A stretch of DNA of 64,000 nucleotides from the NCBI RefSeq assembly GCF_011047315.1, contig NZ_CP049259.1:2971716-3035715 (forward strand). Reading direction: 5' to 3'. The translations under genes were made by a program, and so were the position numbers. The DNA is from Altererythrobacter sp. BO-6 (GTDB lineage: Bacteria > Pseudomonadota > Alphaproteobacteria > Sphingomonadales > Sphingomonadaceae). Below, piece after piece: positions 45,847 to 54,883 of this stretch. The notes beneath the pieces were generated by a model, which searched no databases, was not told where the DNA came from, and saw only the letters and a program-made list of their open reading frames with translations. Positions within the stretch are counted from its first letter, which is position 1. Each line of letters opens with the position of its first letter.

Positions 45847-47418
45847 CTATTCGCCCGGCGGCGGAAGATTGCCCGGCGCTCGCGGATTGCCGCGCATCAG
45901 GAACGCCAATGGCGCCGCGGCGATCGTGATCCACATCATCAGCCAGAAATCGTTGATATAGGCGATCATTGCCGCCTGCCGGTTGATTTCGCCATCGACG
46001 ATCCGCAGCGCCATATCGCCGAACGCCTGGTAGCGGTCGATGGTCGAGAAATCGATGACGTTGCCCGTCGCTGCCGTGATGTGCCCCGCAAGATCGCTGT
46101 GGCTGGTCTGGATGTTCGCGCCGACCAGCACTGTCATCAAAGCGATCCCGACCGATGCACCGAGCGAGCGGAACAGGTTCAACAGGCTCGACCCTTCGGT
46201 GCGGAGGCGCGGGGCGAGCGTGGCGAAAGCGCTGACCTGCAGCGGGATGAACACCAACCCCATGCCGAGCCCCTGCAGCAGGCCGGAAACAATGACGTGG
46301 TACTGGTCGACCCCGAGCGACCAATGCGCCATCTGCCATAGCGACCAGGCACAGATCAGGAATCCTGATGCCACAACCGGCCGTGCATCCCACCCGTGGC
46401 GCATGAGCCAGCCCGAAACCTGCATGCTGATCAGGATGCCCACGCCGCGCGGCATCAGGACAACGCCCGTGTCGATCACGCCATAGCCGAACAGGTTCTG
46501 CAGCATCGGCGGCAACAGCGCCATGGTGGCGAACATCACCACGCCGATCACGATCATGAAAGCCAAGGCAAAGACGAAATTCCGGTCGCGGAACAGCGCT
46601 ATGTCGAAAATCGGATGTTCGGTCGTCGCAAGGTGGATCACCACCATCCACCCTGCGGCAAGCGCAAGGAAGGCGTAGACCCAGATTTCGCCCGCGTCGA
46701 ACCAGTCGAGATGGCCACCGCGATCAAGCAACAATTGCAGTGCGGACAGCGCAATAGCGAGGAGGATGAATCCGGTCAGGTCGAACGGGCGGCGGCGCTG
46801 GTCGGGCTGGGGCAGGTAGGCCAGCAGCGCTGCGAGCGACAGTACGCCAATTGGCAGATTAACGTAGAACACCCAGCGCCAGTTGGCGCTTTCGGTCAGC
46901 CAACCGCCCAGGATCGGGCCCAGGATCGGGCCGATCATGATGCCCATGCCCCAGATCGCCATCACCTGTGCGTGGCGGCTGGGGCGGGTGATATCGAGCA
47001 TGAAGGCCTGGCTGAGCGGCGCGATGAAGGCACCGGCCACGCCCTGCATCGCGCGGAATATCACCATCTCTTCAAGGTTCTGCGCCATGCCACACAGCAT
47101 CGAAGTGACGATGAAGCCGGCTACAGAGCCGATGAACAGCCGCCGCGCGCCAATCCGGTCGGCCAGCCAGCCGGTTATCGGCAGCGCCACCGCAGAGGCG
47201 ATAATATAGCTCGTCAGCACCCAGGTGACGCTGTCGATGGTCGCCCCGAGCGAAGCCTGCATATGCGGGATCGCGACATTGGCGATGGTGGTGTCGAGGA
47301 TCTGCAGCAGCGAGGCCGCCATGATACCGACGATCAACAGCCAGTAATTGTCGGTATGGAGATGCGCCTCGTCAGCGGTTGGGCTTGCTGCAGGCATCGG
47401 CTGCGCTGCACTCGCCAT
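45847..47418 (-). CDS. emrB: Multidrug efflux MFS permease, EmrB/QacA (DHA2) family
   Basis: A 523-residue transporter with about 14 transmembrane helices. Family marks: LDTTIANVAIPHMQASLGA in helix 1 (about residues 42-60), WVLTSYIIASAVALPITGWL (about 66-85), the motif A loop LADRIGARRLF, and helix 5 motif C-like GPILGPILGGWLTE. DHA2 permeases expel lipophilic drugs or acids in exchange for protons and work with a HlyD-type adaptor. The adaptor gene emrA lies directly upstream with 2 bases between, and a marR gene precedes it. Substrates are unknown. Confidence 0.93.
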   Translation of the reverse strand: MASAAQPMPAASPTADEAHLHTDNYWLLIVGIMAASLLQILDTTIANVAIPHMQASLGATIDSVTWVLTSYIIASAVALPITGWLADRIGARRLFIGSVAGFIVTSMLCGMAQNLEEMVIFRAMQGVAGAFIAPLSQAFMLDITRPSRHAQVMAIWGMGIMIGPILGPILGGWLTESANWRWVFYVNLPIGVLSLAALLAYLPQPDQRRRPFDLTGFILLAIALSALQLLLDRGGHLDWFDAGEIWVYAFLALAAGWMVVIHLATTEHPIFDIALFRDRNFVFALAFMIVIGVVMFATMALLPPMLQNLFGYGVIDTGVVLMPRGVGILISMQVSGWLMRHGWDARPVVASGFLICAWSLWQMAHWSLGVDQYHVIVSGLLQGLGMGLVFIPLQVSAFATLAPRLRTEGSSLLNLFRSLGASVGIALMTVLVGANIQTSHSDLAGHITAATGNVIDFSTIDRYQAFGDMALRIVDGEINRQAAMIAYINDFWLMMWITIAAAPLAFLMRGNPRAPGNLPPPGE

Positions 47419-47420
47419 TC

Positions 47421-48506
47421 TTAGTCGCGCTTGTCAGCGGTGTAGATCGTGACGTCGGCGGAAAGCCCGGCGATCAGGCGGCGCGGGCTCTTTTCGACGA
47501 GTTCGATCTTCACGGGCACGCGCTGCGTCACCTTGACCCAATTGCCGGTGGCATTCTGAGCCGGTAGGACGGAGAATTCCGATCCAGTCCCGGCGCCGAT
47601 CGACGCCACTTTGCCGTCGAGTTCGAGGCCCGGATAGGCGTCAAGCTCGACCTTGGCGCGCTGGCCTTCGCGCATGTCGGCAAGGTCGGTTTCCTTGAAA
47701 TTGGCTTCGACATAGCTCGCATCGGCCATCACCAGCGTCACCAACGGCAGGCTGGCGACTGCTTGCTGGCCGACCTGCAGGCGATCTGCTTGGGCGATGC
47801 GTCCGGCCGCGGGGGCGCGGATTTCGGTCCGGCTCAGCGCCAGCTCGGCATCGGCGATCCGCGCCCGGGCGCGGGCGATCTGCGGGTTCTCGCCCGGCAC
47901 GGCGGGTGCGGTGGCAAGCTTTGCGCGAGCTTCGTGCTGGCGTGCTTCGGCCTGGCGCAAGCCTTCGCGCGCCTGCGCCACGGCATGTTCCGCCGCTTCG
48001 AAATCAGCCTTGGTGCTGAAGCCGCGATCGCGCAGGGCACGCACCCGCTCGAACCGCGCCTGAGCGAAGGCGATGTCCTCGCGTGCGGCGGAAATATCGA
48101 CCCCGGCAAGGTCGGGTGAATTCGACAGTGCGATCACATTGGCTTGGGCCTGCGCGAGTTCGGCCTGCGCTTCGGCAAGCGCCAACTGGTACGGCTCGGG
48201 ATCGATCCGGAACAACAATTGCCCGGCGGCCACGTCGTCGCCGTCCTTGACGAATGTTTCAACGATCCGTCCGCCCACTTCAGCGCTGACAGTGACCTTA
48301 TCGGCCTGGACATAGGCATTGTCGGTCGAGACTTTGCCCGCGAGGCTTAGCCAGTAGAGAGCGCCACCAAGCAGCAAAGCGAGCGGCAATGACAGCATCA
48401 GCGCCAGCCGACCCCATTTACGGCGCGGCGCTGCTTTGCTGGATGGCTCAATCTGCGCCGGGCTCGCTTCGGCGGATGTCTCGAATTGCGCGTCGATATC
48501 AGCCAT
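47421..48506 (-). CDS. emrA: HlyD/EmrA family membrane fusion protein
   Basis: A 361-residue periplasmic adaptor. One membrane helix (LALMLSLPLALLLGGALYWL, about residues 34-53) is followed by a barrel-sandwich half (STDNAYVQADKVTVSAEVGG), an alpha-helical hairpin with heptads (about 105-185), and the second lipoyl half (TEIRAPAAGRIAQADRLQVG). It links the EmrB permease to an outer-membrane channel, whose gene is not here. The ATG at 48506 overlaps the marR stop by 8 bases. Confidence 0.93.
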   Translation of the reverse strand: MADIDAQFETSAEASPAQIEPSSKAAPRRKWGRLALMLSLPLALLLGGALYWLSLAGKVSTDNAYVQADKVTVSAEVGGRIVETFVKDGDDVAAGQLLFRIDPEPYQLALAEAQAELAQAQANVIALSNSPDLAGVDISAAREDIAFAQARFERVRALRDRGFSTKADFEAAEHAVAQAREGLRQAEARQHEARAKLATAPAVPGENPQIARARARIADAELALSRTEIRAPAAGRIAQADRLQVGQQAVASLPLVTLVMADASYVEANFKETDLADMREGQRAKVELDAYPGLELDGKVASIGAGTGSEFSVLPAQNATGNWVKVTQRVPVKIELVEKSPRRLIAGLSADVTIYTADKRD

Positions 48507-48942
48507 CAGCCAGCTCCATTGCGCGGGCGCGGGCCAAATTGTCGCCGATCCGGTCGAGCAGCCTGCCCAGCGTGTCACGCTCGGACGCACTCAGGCCTTT
48601 GAGCGTGTCTTCAAACAAAAGCTCAACTGTGGCCTGCAACTTGTCGACGATGTCGCGGCTCTTGCCTGTAAGATGCAGGATACGCGCGCGCCGGTCAGCT
48701 GGGTCATTGCGCCGTTCCAGCCAGCCAGCATCTTCCATCCGGTCGGCAATGCGGGTGAGGGTGATCGGCTCGATTTCCAGGCGGTCTGCATGAAAGCACT
48801 GATTCTCGCCCGGAAACAGGTCAAGCGAGAGCAGCAGGCGCGCCTGTGCGGCGGTGAGGCCAAGGTCGCGCACGCGCTCGTCGAACAGGCGGCGCAGCTG
48901 GCGCGAGTTGTCGGACATGCGAAAGCCAAGTTCGGGAATCAT
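48499..48942 (-). CDS. MarR family transcriptional regulator of the emr operon
   Basis: A 147-residue winged-helix repressor. The HTH and wing are visible as LTAAQARLLLSLDLFPGE, LTRIADRMEDAGWLERRN and DPADRRARILHLTGKSRD (about residues 30-105). It is the first gene of marR-emrA-emrB, so probably represses the efflux genes until a ligand binds. A 20-bp perfect palindrome ends 11 bases upstream of ATG 48942. The start is uncertain: ATG 48942 or ATG 48918 (MSDNSRQLRRLF), and neither has a clear ribosome site. Confidence 0.9.
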   Translation of the reverse strand: MIPELGFRMSDNSRQLRRLFDERVRDLGLTAAQARLLLSLDLFPGENQCFHADRLEIEPITLTRIADRMEDAGWLERRNDPADRRARILHLTGKSRDIVDKLQATVELLFEDTLKGLSASERDTLGRLLDRIGDNLARARAMELADG

Positions 48943-48952
48943 GCGTGCACAT

Positions 48953-48972
48953 ATAATAAGCATGCTTATTAT
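48953..48972. promoter_or_regulatory. 20-bp palindromic operator upstream of marR-emrAB
   Basis: ATAATAAG / CTTATTAT are perfect arms around CATG. The AT-rich palindrome stands out from its surroundings. On the minus strand TTGCAG (48978-48973) and TATATG (48955-48950), 17 bases apart, could form the promoter, with the palindrome in between. This is the expected place for MarR binding. The divergent isomerase gene starts 50 bases to the other side. Confidence 0.75.
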
Positions 48973-49021
48973 CTGCAAGCTGCCTCTGGCGGGCGGGCGC
49001 GAAGCCGTTTAGCGTGGCACC

Positions 49022-49684
49022 ATGACGCTTTCTTCAGATCTCTATTTCAGCTTTCGCTCGCCCTATAGCTACCTTGCCATCGGGAGGTATCGTGAGCTTT
49101 CAGAAGCCCTTGATGTCGATATTGCGCTGAGGCCGGTCTATCCGATTGCCATCCGCGATCCCGATATCCTGTTCACCGGCAGCCCGCTCTCCGGACGTTA
49201 CATCTTCATGGACGCCGGCCGCAGCGCACAGATGCTCGGCATACCTTATCGCTGGCCGCGGCCCGATCCGATCGTGCAGAATTTGATGACGCGCGAGATT
49301 GCAGCGGAGCAGCCCTATATCTACCGCCTTACGCGGTTGGGCCAGGCAGCGGCGAAGCGAGGGCAGGGGCTGGCCTTTGCCGACGAAGTGTCGAGGATCA
49401 TCTGGTCGGGCGAAGTCGACGATTGGCACGAAGGCGAGCACATGGCTGAGGCCACGGCCCGAGCGGGGCTCGACCTGGCCGAACTCGACGCTGAGGTGGA
49501 GGCAGAAGCGAAACAGCTGGATGCAGAGATTGGCGCGAATGAGAAAGCCCTCGCAGATGCGGGCCATTGGGGCGTGCCGACACTTGTTTTCGAGGGTGAG
49601 CCCTTCTTCGGGCAGGACCGCATCGAGATGGTGAAATGGCGGATGGAGCAAAAAGGGCTGGCACCAAGGACAGCAGGCCAGTGA
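49022..49684 (+). CDS. DsbA-family / 2-hydroxychromene-2-carboxylate isomerase-like protein
   Basis: A 220-residue thioredoxin-fold protein of the DSBA-like (kappa-GST) group. The start DLYFSFRSPYSYLAIGRY (about residues 6-23) is the family's F-x-S-P-Y-S-Y signature, with Ser in place of the redox Cys, as in 2-hydroxychromene-2-carboxylate isomerases. The C-terminal cis-Pro loop is HWGVPTLVFEGEPFFGQDR (about 180-198). These enzymes isomerise in naphthalene-type degradation with glutathione, but many homologues have other roles. Its stop overlaps the GTG of the next gene. Confidence 0.85.
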   Translation: MTLSSDLYFSFRSPYSYLAIGRYRELSEALDVDIALRPVYPIAIRDPDILFTGSPLSGRYIFMDAGRSAQMLGIPYRWPRPDPIVQNLMTREIAAEQPYIYRLTRLGQAAAKRGQGLAFADEVSRIIWSGEVDDWHEGEHMAEATARAGLDLAELDAEVEAEAKQLDAEIGANEKALADAGHWGVPTLVFEGEPFFGQDRIEMVKWRMEQKGLAPRTAGQ

Positions 49685-50439
49685 GCGATATAGTGACGAC
49701 CTTCTTCGAAAGCTTCGACGGAACACGCCTTGCCATCCATCGCACGGGTCAAGGCCGCCCGGTCGTGCTTCTGCACGGACTGTTTTCCAGCGCGCAGATG
49801 AACTGGATCAAGTGGGGCCATGCCGCGCGGCTGGCCGAAGCGGGCTTCGAGGCGATCATGCTCGATTTTCGCGTCCATGGGCAAAGCGACAGCCCGACCG
49901 ATCCCGCGAACTATCCGAAGGATGTGCTGGTGCGCGATGTCGCTGCGCTGATCGAGCATTGCGAGCTTGAGGACTACGATCTCGTCGGCTTCTCGCTCGG
50001 CGCGCGCACGTCGCTGCATGCGGTATCGAGCGGCGTGCTGCAGCCGCAACGCCTGGTCGTGGCCGGAATGGGCGTTGCTGGCGTAGCTGACTGGCAGCAG
50101 CGGTCCGCCTTCTTCCGGCGCGTGATCGACGAGTTCGACAGCATCAAGCCGGGCGATCCGGCCTATCTATCGCGGCAGTTCCTGAAATCGCAAGGAGTGG
50201 ACCGGGTGGCCGCGCGGCTACTGCTCGATACCTTTACCGATCTCGACCCGGCTCGGTTGGCACATGTCACCATGCCCACGCTGGTGGTGTGCGGCGACGA
50301 GGATCGGGACAATGGATCGGCCGAAGATTTGGCCGCATTGCTTCCCGATGCCACCTTCGTCGAAACGCCAGGCGCGCACCTTATCTCCGCCACCAAACCC
50401 GAAATGGGCGAAACGATTGTGCGCTTTTTGGCCTCTTGA
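49681..50439 (+). CDS. Alpha/beta hydrolase
   Basis: A 252-residue alpha/beta hydrolase. The oxyanion loop is VVLLHGLFSSAQMNW (about residues 26-40), the nucleophile Ser lies in LVGFSLGARTSLHAV (about 99-113), the acid is probably Asp in VVCGDEDRDN (about 200), and the His is in ETPGAHLISATKP (about 233). It begins with GTG at 49681, overlapping the preceding isomerase by 4 bases, so the two are coupled. Substrate is unknown. Confidence 0.85.
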   Translation: MSDIVTTFFESFDGTRLAIHRTGQGRPVVLLHGLFSSAQMNWIKWGHAARLAEAGFEAIMLDFRVHGQSDSPTDPANYPKDVLVRDVAALIEHCELEDYDLVGFSLGARTSLHAVSSGVLQPQRLVVAGMGVAGVADWQQRSAFFRRVIDEFDSIKPGDPAYLSRQFLKSQGVDRVAARLLLDTFTDLDPARLAHVTMPTLVVCGDEDRDNGSAEDLAALLPDATFVETPGAHLISATKPEMGETIVRFLAS

Positions 50440-50518
50440 TCCGCTGTCAATTGCGTTTCGTCGATTAGCTACCCGTCCGGCTTGATTCATCGCCGGTATC
50501 GGTTCAGTCCCGTATCAG

Positions 50519-50534
50519 ATGAAACTGGTTTCAT
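50519..50534. promoter_or_regulatory. LacI-operator-like inverted repeat before the M2 peptidase
   Basis: ATGAAAC-tg-GTTTCAT is a 16-base inverted repeat 18 bases upstream of the peptidase ATG, overlapping the expected transcription start or leader. The TGAAAC..GTTTCA form resembles LacI/GalR-family operators. No LacI gene is in this window. Confidence 0.4.
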
Positions 50535-50551
50535 TCTGAAGGGACGCACCC

Positions 50552-52408
50552 ATGAAATTTTCGAAAGTAGCGCTTTCTGCGCTGGCGATTTCGCTCGCCA
50601 CCAGCACTGTTTCGCGTGCGGACGACCACGCCGCCGCGCCGTCATCCACTCCGGCGGAAGCTTATCCGTTGACGCCAGAAGGCGCCGCAGCCTGGGTCGC
50701 CATGGTCGAAAAGGATTTGTTCGATTTCGGGAAGGAGAACGCCCAGGTCGCGTGGATCAACTCGACCTACATCACCTACGATAGCGATGCGCTCGCTGCG
50801 AAGTACGGCGCTATCGGCACGGAGAAATCCGTCGCCTACGCCAATGAGGCGGCGCGCTTTGCAACTGTGCAAGGGCTCGATCCCGAAGTCGCGCGCAAGC
50901 TCGATATCCTGCGCACCGGCATCGTCATGCCGGCCCCGGTCCGCGAAGGCGCCGCGACCGAACTCAACGAGCTCGCGACCCGGCTCAACTCGGCCTATGG
51001 CAAGGGTAAGGGGACGCTCAATGGCCAGGAAATCAACGGCTCGGATATCGAAGCCGAAATGGGCAATCTCGAGCGGTCACCGGCAGAACTCGCCGAGATG
51101 TGGGCCAGCTGGCACGATAATGTCGGCGCGCCGATGAAGGGTGATTACCTGCGCATGATCGGCATCGCCAATGAAGGCGCCAAAGAGCTGGGATTCGCCG
51201 ATCTCGGCGCGATGTGGCGTTCGAATTATGACATGGACCCAGACGCCTTCGCTGCTGAAACCGAGCGGATGTGGCAGGAAGTGAAACCGCTCTACGTTGC
51301 GCTCCACACTTACGTCCGTTCCAAACTGAACGAAAAGTATGGCGACACGGTGCAGGCCAGGACCGGCCCGATCCGCGCAGATCTGCTCGGCAACATGTGG
51401 GCGCAGGAATGGGGCAATATCTACCCGCTGGTTGCCCCCGCGGGTGCGGGCGATATCGGCTATGACCTGACAGAGCTGATTGAGCAGAAAGGGCTGTCAG
51501 AGATCGAGATGGTCAAGGTGGGCGAGCAGTTTTTCTCCTCGCTCGGCTTCGCCCCGCTGCCGGAAACCTTCTGGGAGCGCAGCCAGTTCATCAAGCCGGT
51601 CGACCGGGAGGTGGTGTGCCATGCATCGGCATGGAACATCGACAATGTCGACGATCTGCGGATCAAGATGTGCATCAAGCCCAACGCAGTAGACTTCACC
51701 ACTATCCATCACGAACTGGGGCACAATTATTACCAGCGCGCTTATAACCAGCAGGATTACCTGCACCTCAACGGCGCCAATGACGGTTTCCACGAAGCGA
51801 TCGGGGACATGATCGCGCTGTCAATCACGCCCGAATACCTTGTCCAGATCGGCATGCTCGACAAATCGCAGGTTCCCAGCGCGGACAAAGATATCGGCCT
51901 GCTGCTGCGCCAGGCGATGGACAAGGTCGCCTTCCTGCCGTTCGGCCTGCTGGTCGATCGCTATCGTTGGGGCCTGTTTGAAGGTTCGATCCCCGGCGAC
52001 CAGCTGAACAAGGGCTGGAACGACCTGCGACTGCAATATCAGGGCATCACTCCGCCGGTCGCGCGCGACGAAAGCGGTTTTGACGCCGGTGCAAAGTACC
52101 ACATCCCTGGCAACGTGCCTTACACGCGCTATTTCCTTGCGCGGATCCTGCAGTTCCAGTTCTACAAGGCTGCCTGCGACGCGGCTGGCTGGAAGGGGCC
52201 GCTGCACCGTTGCAGCTTTTATGGCAATGAGGAAGTCGGCAAGAAGCTGAACGCCATGCTCGAAATGGGTGCCTCGAAGCCGTGGCCCGACGCGCTCGAA
52301 GCCTTCACCGGTAGCCGCCAGATGAGCGGCAAGGCGATGGTCGAATATTTCGCGCCGTTGAAGAAATGGCTCGACCAGCAGAACAAGGGTAAGCCCAAGG
52401 GCTGGTAA
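50552..52408 (+). CDS. M2 family peptidyl-dipeptidase (ACE-like), exported
   Basis: A 618-residue zinc metallopeptidase homologous to angiotensin-converting enzyme. A signal peptide precedes AADDHAAAPSS-like Ala/Pro sequence. The zinc motif is HHELGHNYY (about residues 388-396), and the third ligand lies in GFHEAIGDMIALS (about 412-424), exactly the spacing of ACE. The segment QFYKAACDAAGWKGPLHRC near 540 matches the ACE C-terminal part. It removes C-terminal dipeptides, presumably in the periplasm. Start at ATG 50552 with GAAGGGA upstream. Confidence 0.93.
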   Translation: MKFSKVALSALAISLATSTVSRADDHAAAPSSTPAEAYPLTPEGAAAWVAMVEKDLFDFGKENAQVAWINSTYITYDSDALAAKYGAIGTEKSVAYANEAARFATVQGLDPEVARKLDILRTGIVMPAPVREGAATELNELATRLNSAYGKGKGTLNGQEINGSDIEAEMGNLERSPAELAEMWASWHDNVGAPMKGDYLRMIGIANEGAKELGFADLGAMWRSNYDMDPDAFAAETERMWQEVKPLYVALHTYVRSKLNEKYGDTVQARTGPIRADLLGNMWAQEWGNIYPLVAPAGAGDIGYDLTELIEQKGLSEIEMVKVGEQFFSSLGFAPLPETFWERSQFIKPVDREVVCHASAWNIDNVDDLRIKMCIKPNAVDFTTIHHELGHNYYQRAYNQQDYLHLNGANDGFHEAIGDMIALSITPEYLVQIGMLDKSQVPSADKDIGLLLRQAMDKVAFLPFGLLVDRYRWGLFEGSIPGDQLNKGWNDLRLQYQGITPPVARDESGFDAGAKYHIPGNVPYTRYFLARILQFQFYKAACDAAGWKGPLHRCSFYGNEEVGKKLNAMLEMGASKPWPDALEAFTGSRQMSGKAMVEYFAPLKKWLDQQNKGKPKGW

Positions 52409-52425
52409 GCTGTAGCGTGAAACGG

Positions 52426-52462
52426 AAAAGCCCCCGCCGCATCGCTGCGATGGGGGCTTTTT
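52426..52462 (+). terminator. Intrinsic terminator after the M2 peptidase
   Basis: AAAAGCCCCC (52426-52435) pairs with GGGGGCTTTTT (52452-52462), with an inner ATCG/CGAT pairing, and a run of five T residues ends it. The run of A before the stem makes it usable in both directions, which suits the convergent lipoprotein gene. Confidence 0.9.
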
Positions 52463-52496
52463 GTCGCTCGCTTGGAGCGACCTCGCTGAAAGGTAA

Positions 52497-53066
52497 TCAG
52501 TTGGCGCTGAACGGCACCGAAGAGTGGTGCAGGTCGATCACCAGGTCTCCGTCGGCGTTCTTCTTGTAGCCGAAGGTGTATTCCACCTTGGTGTCATTGC
52601 CATCGGTGTCGGTAAAGTAATAGTTGCCCATGGCGATCGCGCTGTCGCCATCGATGATGGTGCCTTCGTTTTCCCAGCGAACGTTGGTCCACGGCTTGAT
52701 CGCGAAGCCGCCATCTTCAGTCCCTTCGGTGCCGATGAAGTAGCTCAGCGCTTCGTCAAAGGTGCCGCGGAACTGGTCTTCAGCGGCCAGCGTCGGCTTG
52801 AACAGCACGGGCATGCCGTCTTCATAGGCGTAGAAGGTGTTGATATGGTCGGTGGCGGCCTGCTTCACGTCGCCGCCTTCGGTCGAAACCTTGCCGATAT
52901 TGACGATGCCTTCGCCCCAGGCCTGCTGGGCCGCGGTGACTTCTTCAGCGGTGATCGGAGCCGCGGCGGTTTCTTCGGTCGCGGTGGTATCGGTTGCGGT
53001 TTCGCCGCAAGCGGCGAGAGCGAGGCTGGCTGCGGCGATCGCAGGTACCATTACAAACTTGCGCAT
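52497..53066 (-). CDS. Hypothetical lipoprotein with NTF2-like domain
   Basis: A 189-residue predicted lipoprotein (MRKFVMVPAIAAASLALAAC; lipobox LAAC). A Thr/Ala/Glu linker follows, then a domain of about 140 residues starting at AAQQAWGEGIVNIGKV. The alternating strands and helices (HINTFYAYEDGMPVLFKPTL, then NYYFTDTDGNDTKVEYTFGY and LVIDLHHSSVPF) fit an NTF2/SnoaL-like fold. Similar proteins are sometimes misnamed phosphoribosyl-AMP cyclohydrolase. ATG 53066 has GGAG 7 bases upstream. Function is unknown. Confidence 0.75.
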   Translation of the reverse strand: MRKFVMVPAIAAASLALAACGETATDTTATEETAAAPITAEEVTAAQQAWGEGIVNIGKVSTEGGDVKQAATDHINTFYAYEDGMPVLFKPTLAAEDQFRGTFDEALSYFIGTEGTEDGGFAIKPWTNVRWENEGTIIDGDSAIAMGNYYFTDTDGNDTKVEYTFGYKKNADGDLVIDLHHSSVPFSAN

Positions 53067-53366
53067 TGAATTCTCCAACGAATTATCTGCCCCCGGAGGG
53101 GAATTTGATGAGCACTGTCGACGCTGGAGAAGCTTGGGCCAAACGCCGGACCGCCGCTCGACCAGAGTCGATACGGTCCGACATCACGTGCGTTTTAGCG
53201 TTGCACGCCAGAGGGGCCCGGCCCGTGCCGATGTAACAACATATCTCGTTGTTGGTTCCGGCCTGGCGGAAAAATTTTTTCAAGCCAAGAAAGCGATTTG
53301 GTCGGGCTCGATTGGTGCGGTAAAGCCGCGACTTATTGGTCGATCGTAAACCGTGGGAGATCGAAG
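53067..53366. other. 300-bp intergenic region between divergent lipoprotein genes
   Basis: No convincing gene is seen. An inverted repeat AACAAC-N7-GTTGTT lies at 53235-53253, and AT-rich sequence with A and T runs follows at 53270-53290. These could hold the two divergent promoters. Nothing else stands out. Confidence 0.4.
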
Positions 53367-54408
53367 ATGAAATGGGCAATTGGCGCAGCGGTTTGCGCAT
53401 GGGGCCTTGCCGCTTGCGTACCGGCGTACGGATCGGGCACAGGTTCAGCGATGCCGTCAACCGACGTGATCACAGGCTCTCTATTCGTCGCGAACAAACG
53501 CGGCAATTCGCTGTCGCTGATCGATCTGGCGACCGGCGAAGAAACAAATCGTGTGGATAGCTGTGCCAATCCACACGAACTGGCGACTTCGCCCGACGGG
53601 CAGCATGTGGCGCTTGCCTGCTATGGCGGGACGACGGTCGACATCTTCCGGACTGGCGACCTGTCCAAGGTGAAGAGTATCGAACTCGGTGCCAATGCCC
53701 GCCCGCACGGGATAGTCTGGCAGCAGGACGAGGCGATCGGGCGAGATACGATATTCGTGACCGCCGAAGGGCGCCAGTCCGCGTTCGCGATCGACTATCC
53801 TCTGGCTCCTCAACCAGACATTACGGAAATTTCTACCAGCCAGCGCGGCTCGCACATGATAGCGGTCAGCCCTGATGGATCGTTTGCCTGGACAATGAAC
53901 TTGGGCTCGGGAACGGTGACATTGCTCGATACCGGCGACGCGCGCGCCGTGCGTTCGCAGGAAATCGGGATCGAGCCTGAGGGGGATTTCAATTGCGCCG
54001 GACGGCTCGACCCTTTGGGTTTCGGCACGTGGTTCCGACAGAGTGTTCGCGCTCGATCCAATGACGCTCGAAATTCGTAGCGAAGTCGCAACGGGCCGTT
54101 TCCCGCTCCGTATCGCGGTGCGCCCGCAAGGCGATGTTGCGGTCACTTCGGATCTCGCGGACGGCGCTGTTTCTGTCATAGACACAGCGAACGCCAGGCT
54201 GCTGCGCAACATCATCGTGTCCGGCCCCGCCGAGGCCGAGGCCCGCCAGCAGGTCACGATCCTGTGGTCCGATGACGGCAAGCGCATCTACGTCGCCGAA
54301 ACCGGCACCGACACCGTTGCCGAAGTCGATTTTGCCAGCGGCAAGGTGCTGCGCCGCCTGAAGACCGGTGAGGGCGGAGACGGCATGGCGATCCTGGGCG
54401 CGCGTTGA
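53367..54408 (+). pseudogene. YncE-like beta-propeller lipoprotein, one-base frameshift
   Basis: The first frame (53367 onward) begins MKWAIGAAVCAWGLAAC, a lipoprotein signal, then repeats of the YVTN/YncE beta-propeller (SLFVANKRGNSLSLIDL, HELATSPDGQHVALACYGG, HMIAVSPDGSFAWTMNLGSG). At the G5 run 53979-53983 the frame breaks. Removing one G gives the expected PEGISIAPDGSTLWVSA and then joins RVFALDPMTLEIRSEV, IDTANARLL and RIYVAETGTDTVAEVDFASG to the stop at 54406-54408, a 346-residue protein. As written it ends at 54080. It directly precedes the rimB-like gene, whose GTG lies just after its stop. Confidence 0.85.
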
Positions 54409-54879
54409 GTGGCGACTGCTAAGCTACCTCCTGCAGTTGTTGGCTGGCGCGAAATGGTTTCGCTGCCGGACCTGGCTGGCGCACGCATTCCCGCCAAAAT
54501 CGATACCGGCGCTCGCACTTCATCGCTGCACGCCACCGATATCGAACGGTTCGACCGCGGCGGGCAGCGCTGGGTCCGGTTCATCCTCGATCTTGGGCAA
54601 GGCCGTAACGAGGCGGTAACCTGCGAGGTGCCAAGGGCGGATCGAAGAATCATCACCAGTTCCAACGGCGAATCGCAGGATCGCTTCATCATCCGCACGC
54701 AGCTGGTACTGGGCGAACACACCTTCAGGGCCGAATTCAGCCTGGCTGACCGGTCCGACATGAAATTCCCGATCCTGATCGGCCGGACCGCGCTGCGCAG
54801 CCGCTTCCTGGTCGATCCAGGACGGTCGTGGCTTCAGTCACCCAAACACGAGCGCAAGCAACTCAAATCCCAAGGATAA
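54409..54879 (+). CDS. RimB-like retropepsin-fold protease (ATP-dependent zinc protease family, PF05618)
   Basis: A 156-residue protein. The aspartic-protease triad is visible in [13 protein letters not shown] (about residues 30-42), with the catalytic Asp in DTGA. The rest follows the family: [52 protein letters not shown] and [18 protein letters not shown]. Despite the database name, it is retropepsin-like. In Pseudomonas the homologue RimB trims the glutamates that RimK adds to ribosomal protein S6. Here rimK follows 4 bases later, supporting that role. Start is GTG at 54409. Confidence 0.88.
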   Translation: MATAKLPPAVVGWREMVSLPDLAGARIPAKIDTGARTSSLHATDIERFDRGGQRWVRFILDLGQGRNEAVTCEVPRADRRIITSSNGESQDRFIIRTQLVLGEHTFRAEFSLADRSDMKFPILIGRTALRSRFLVDPGRSWLQSPKHERKQLKSQG

Positions 54880-54883
54880 GTCC

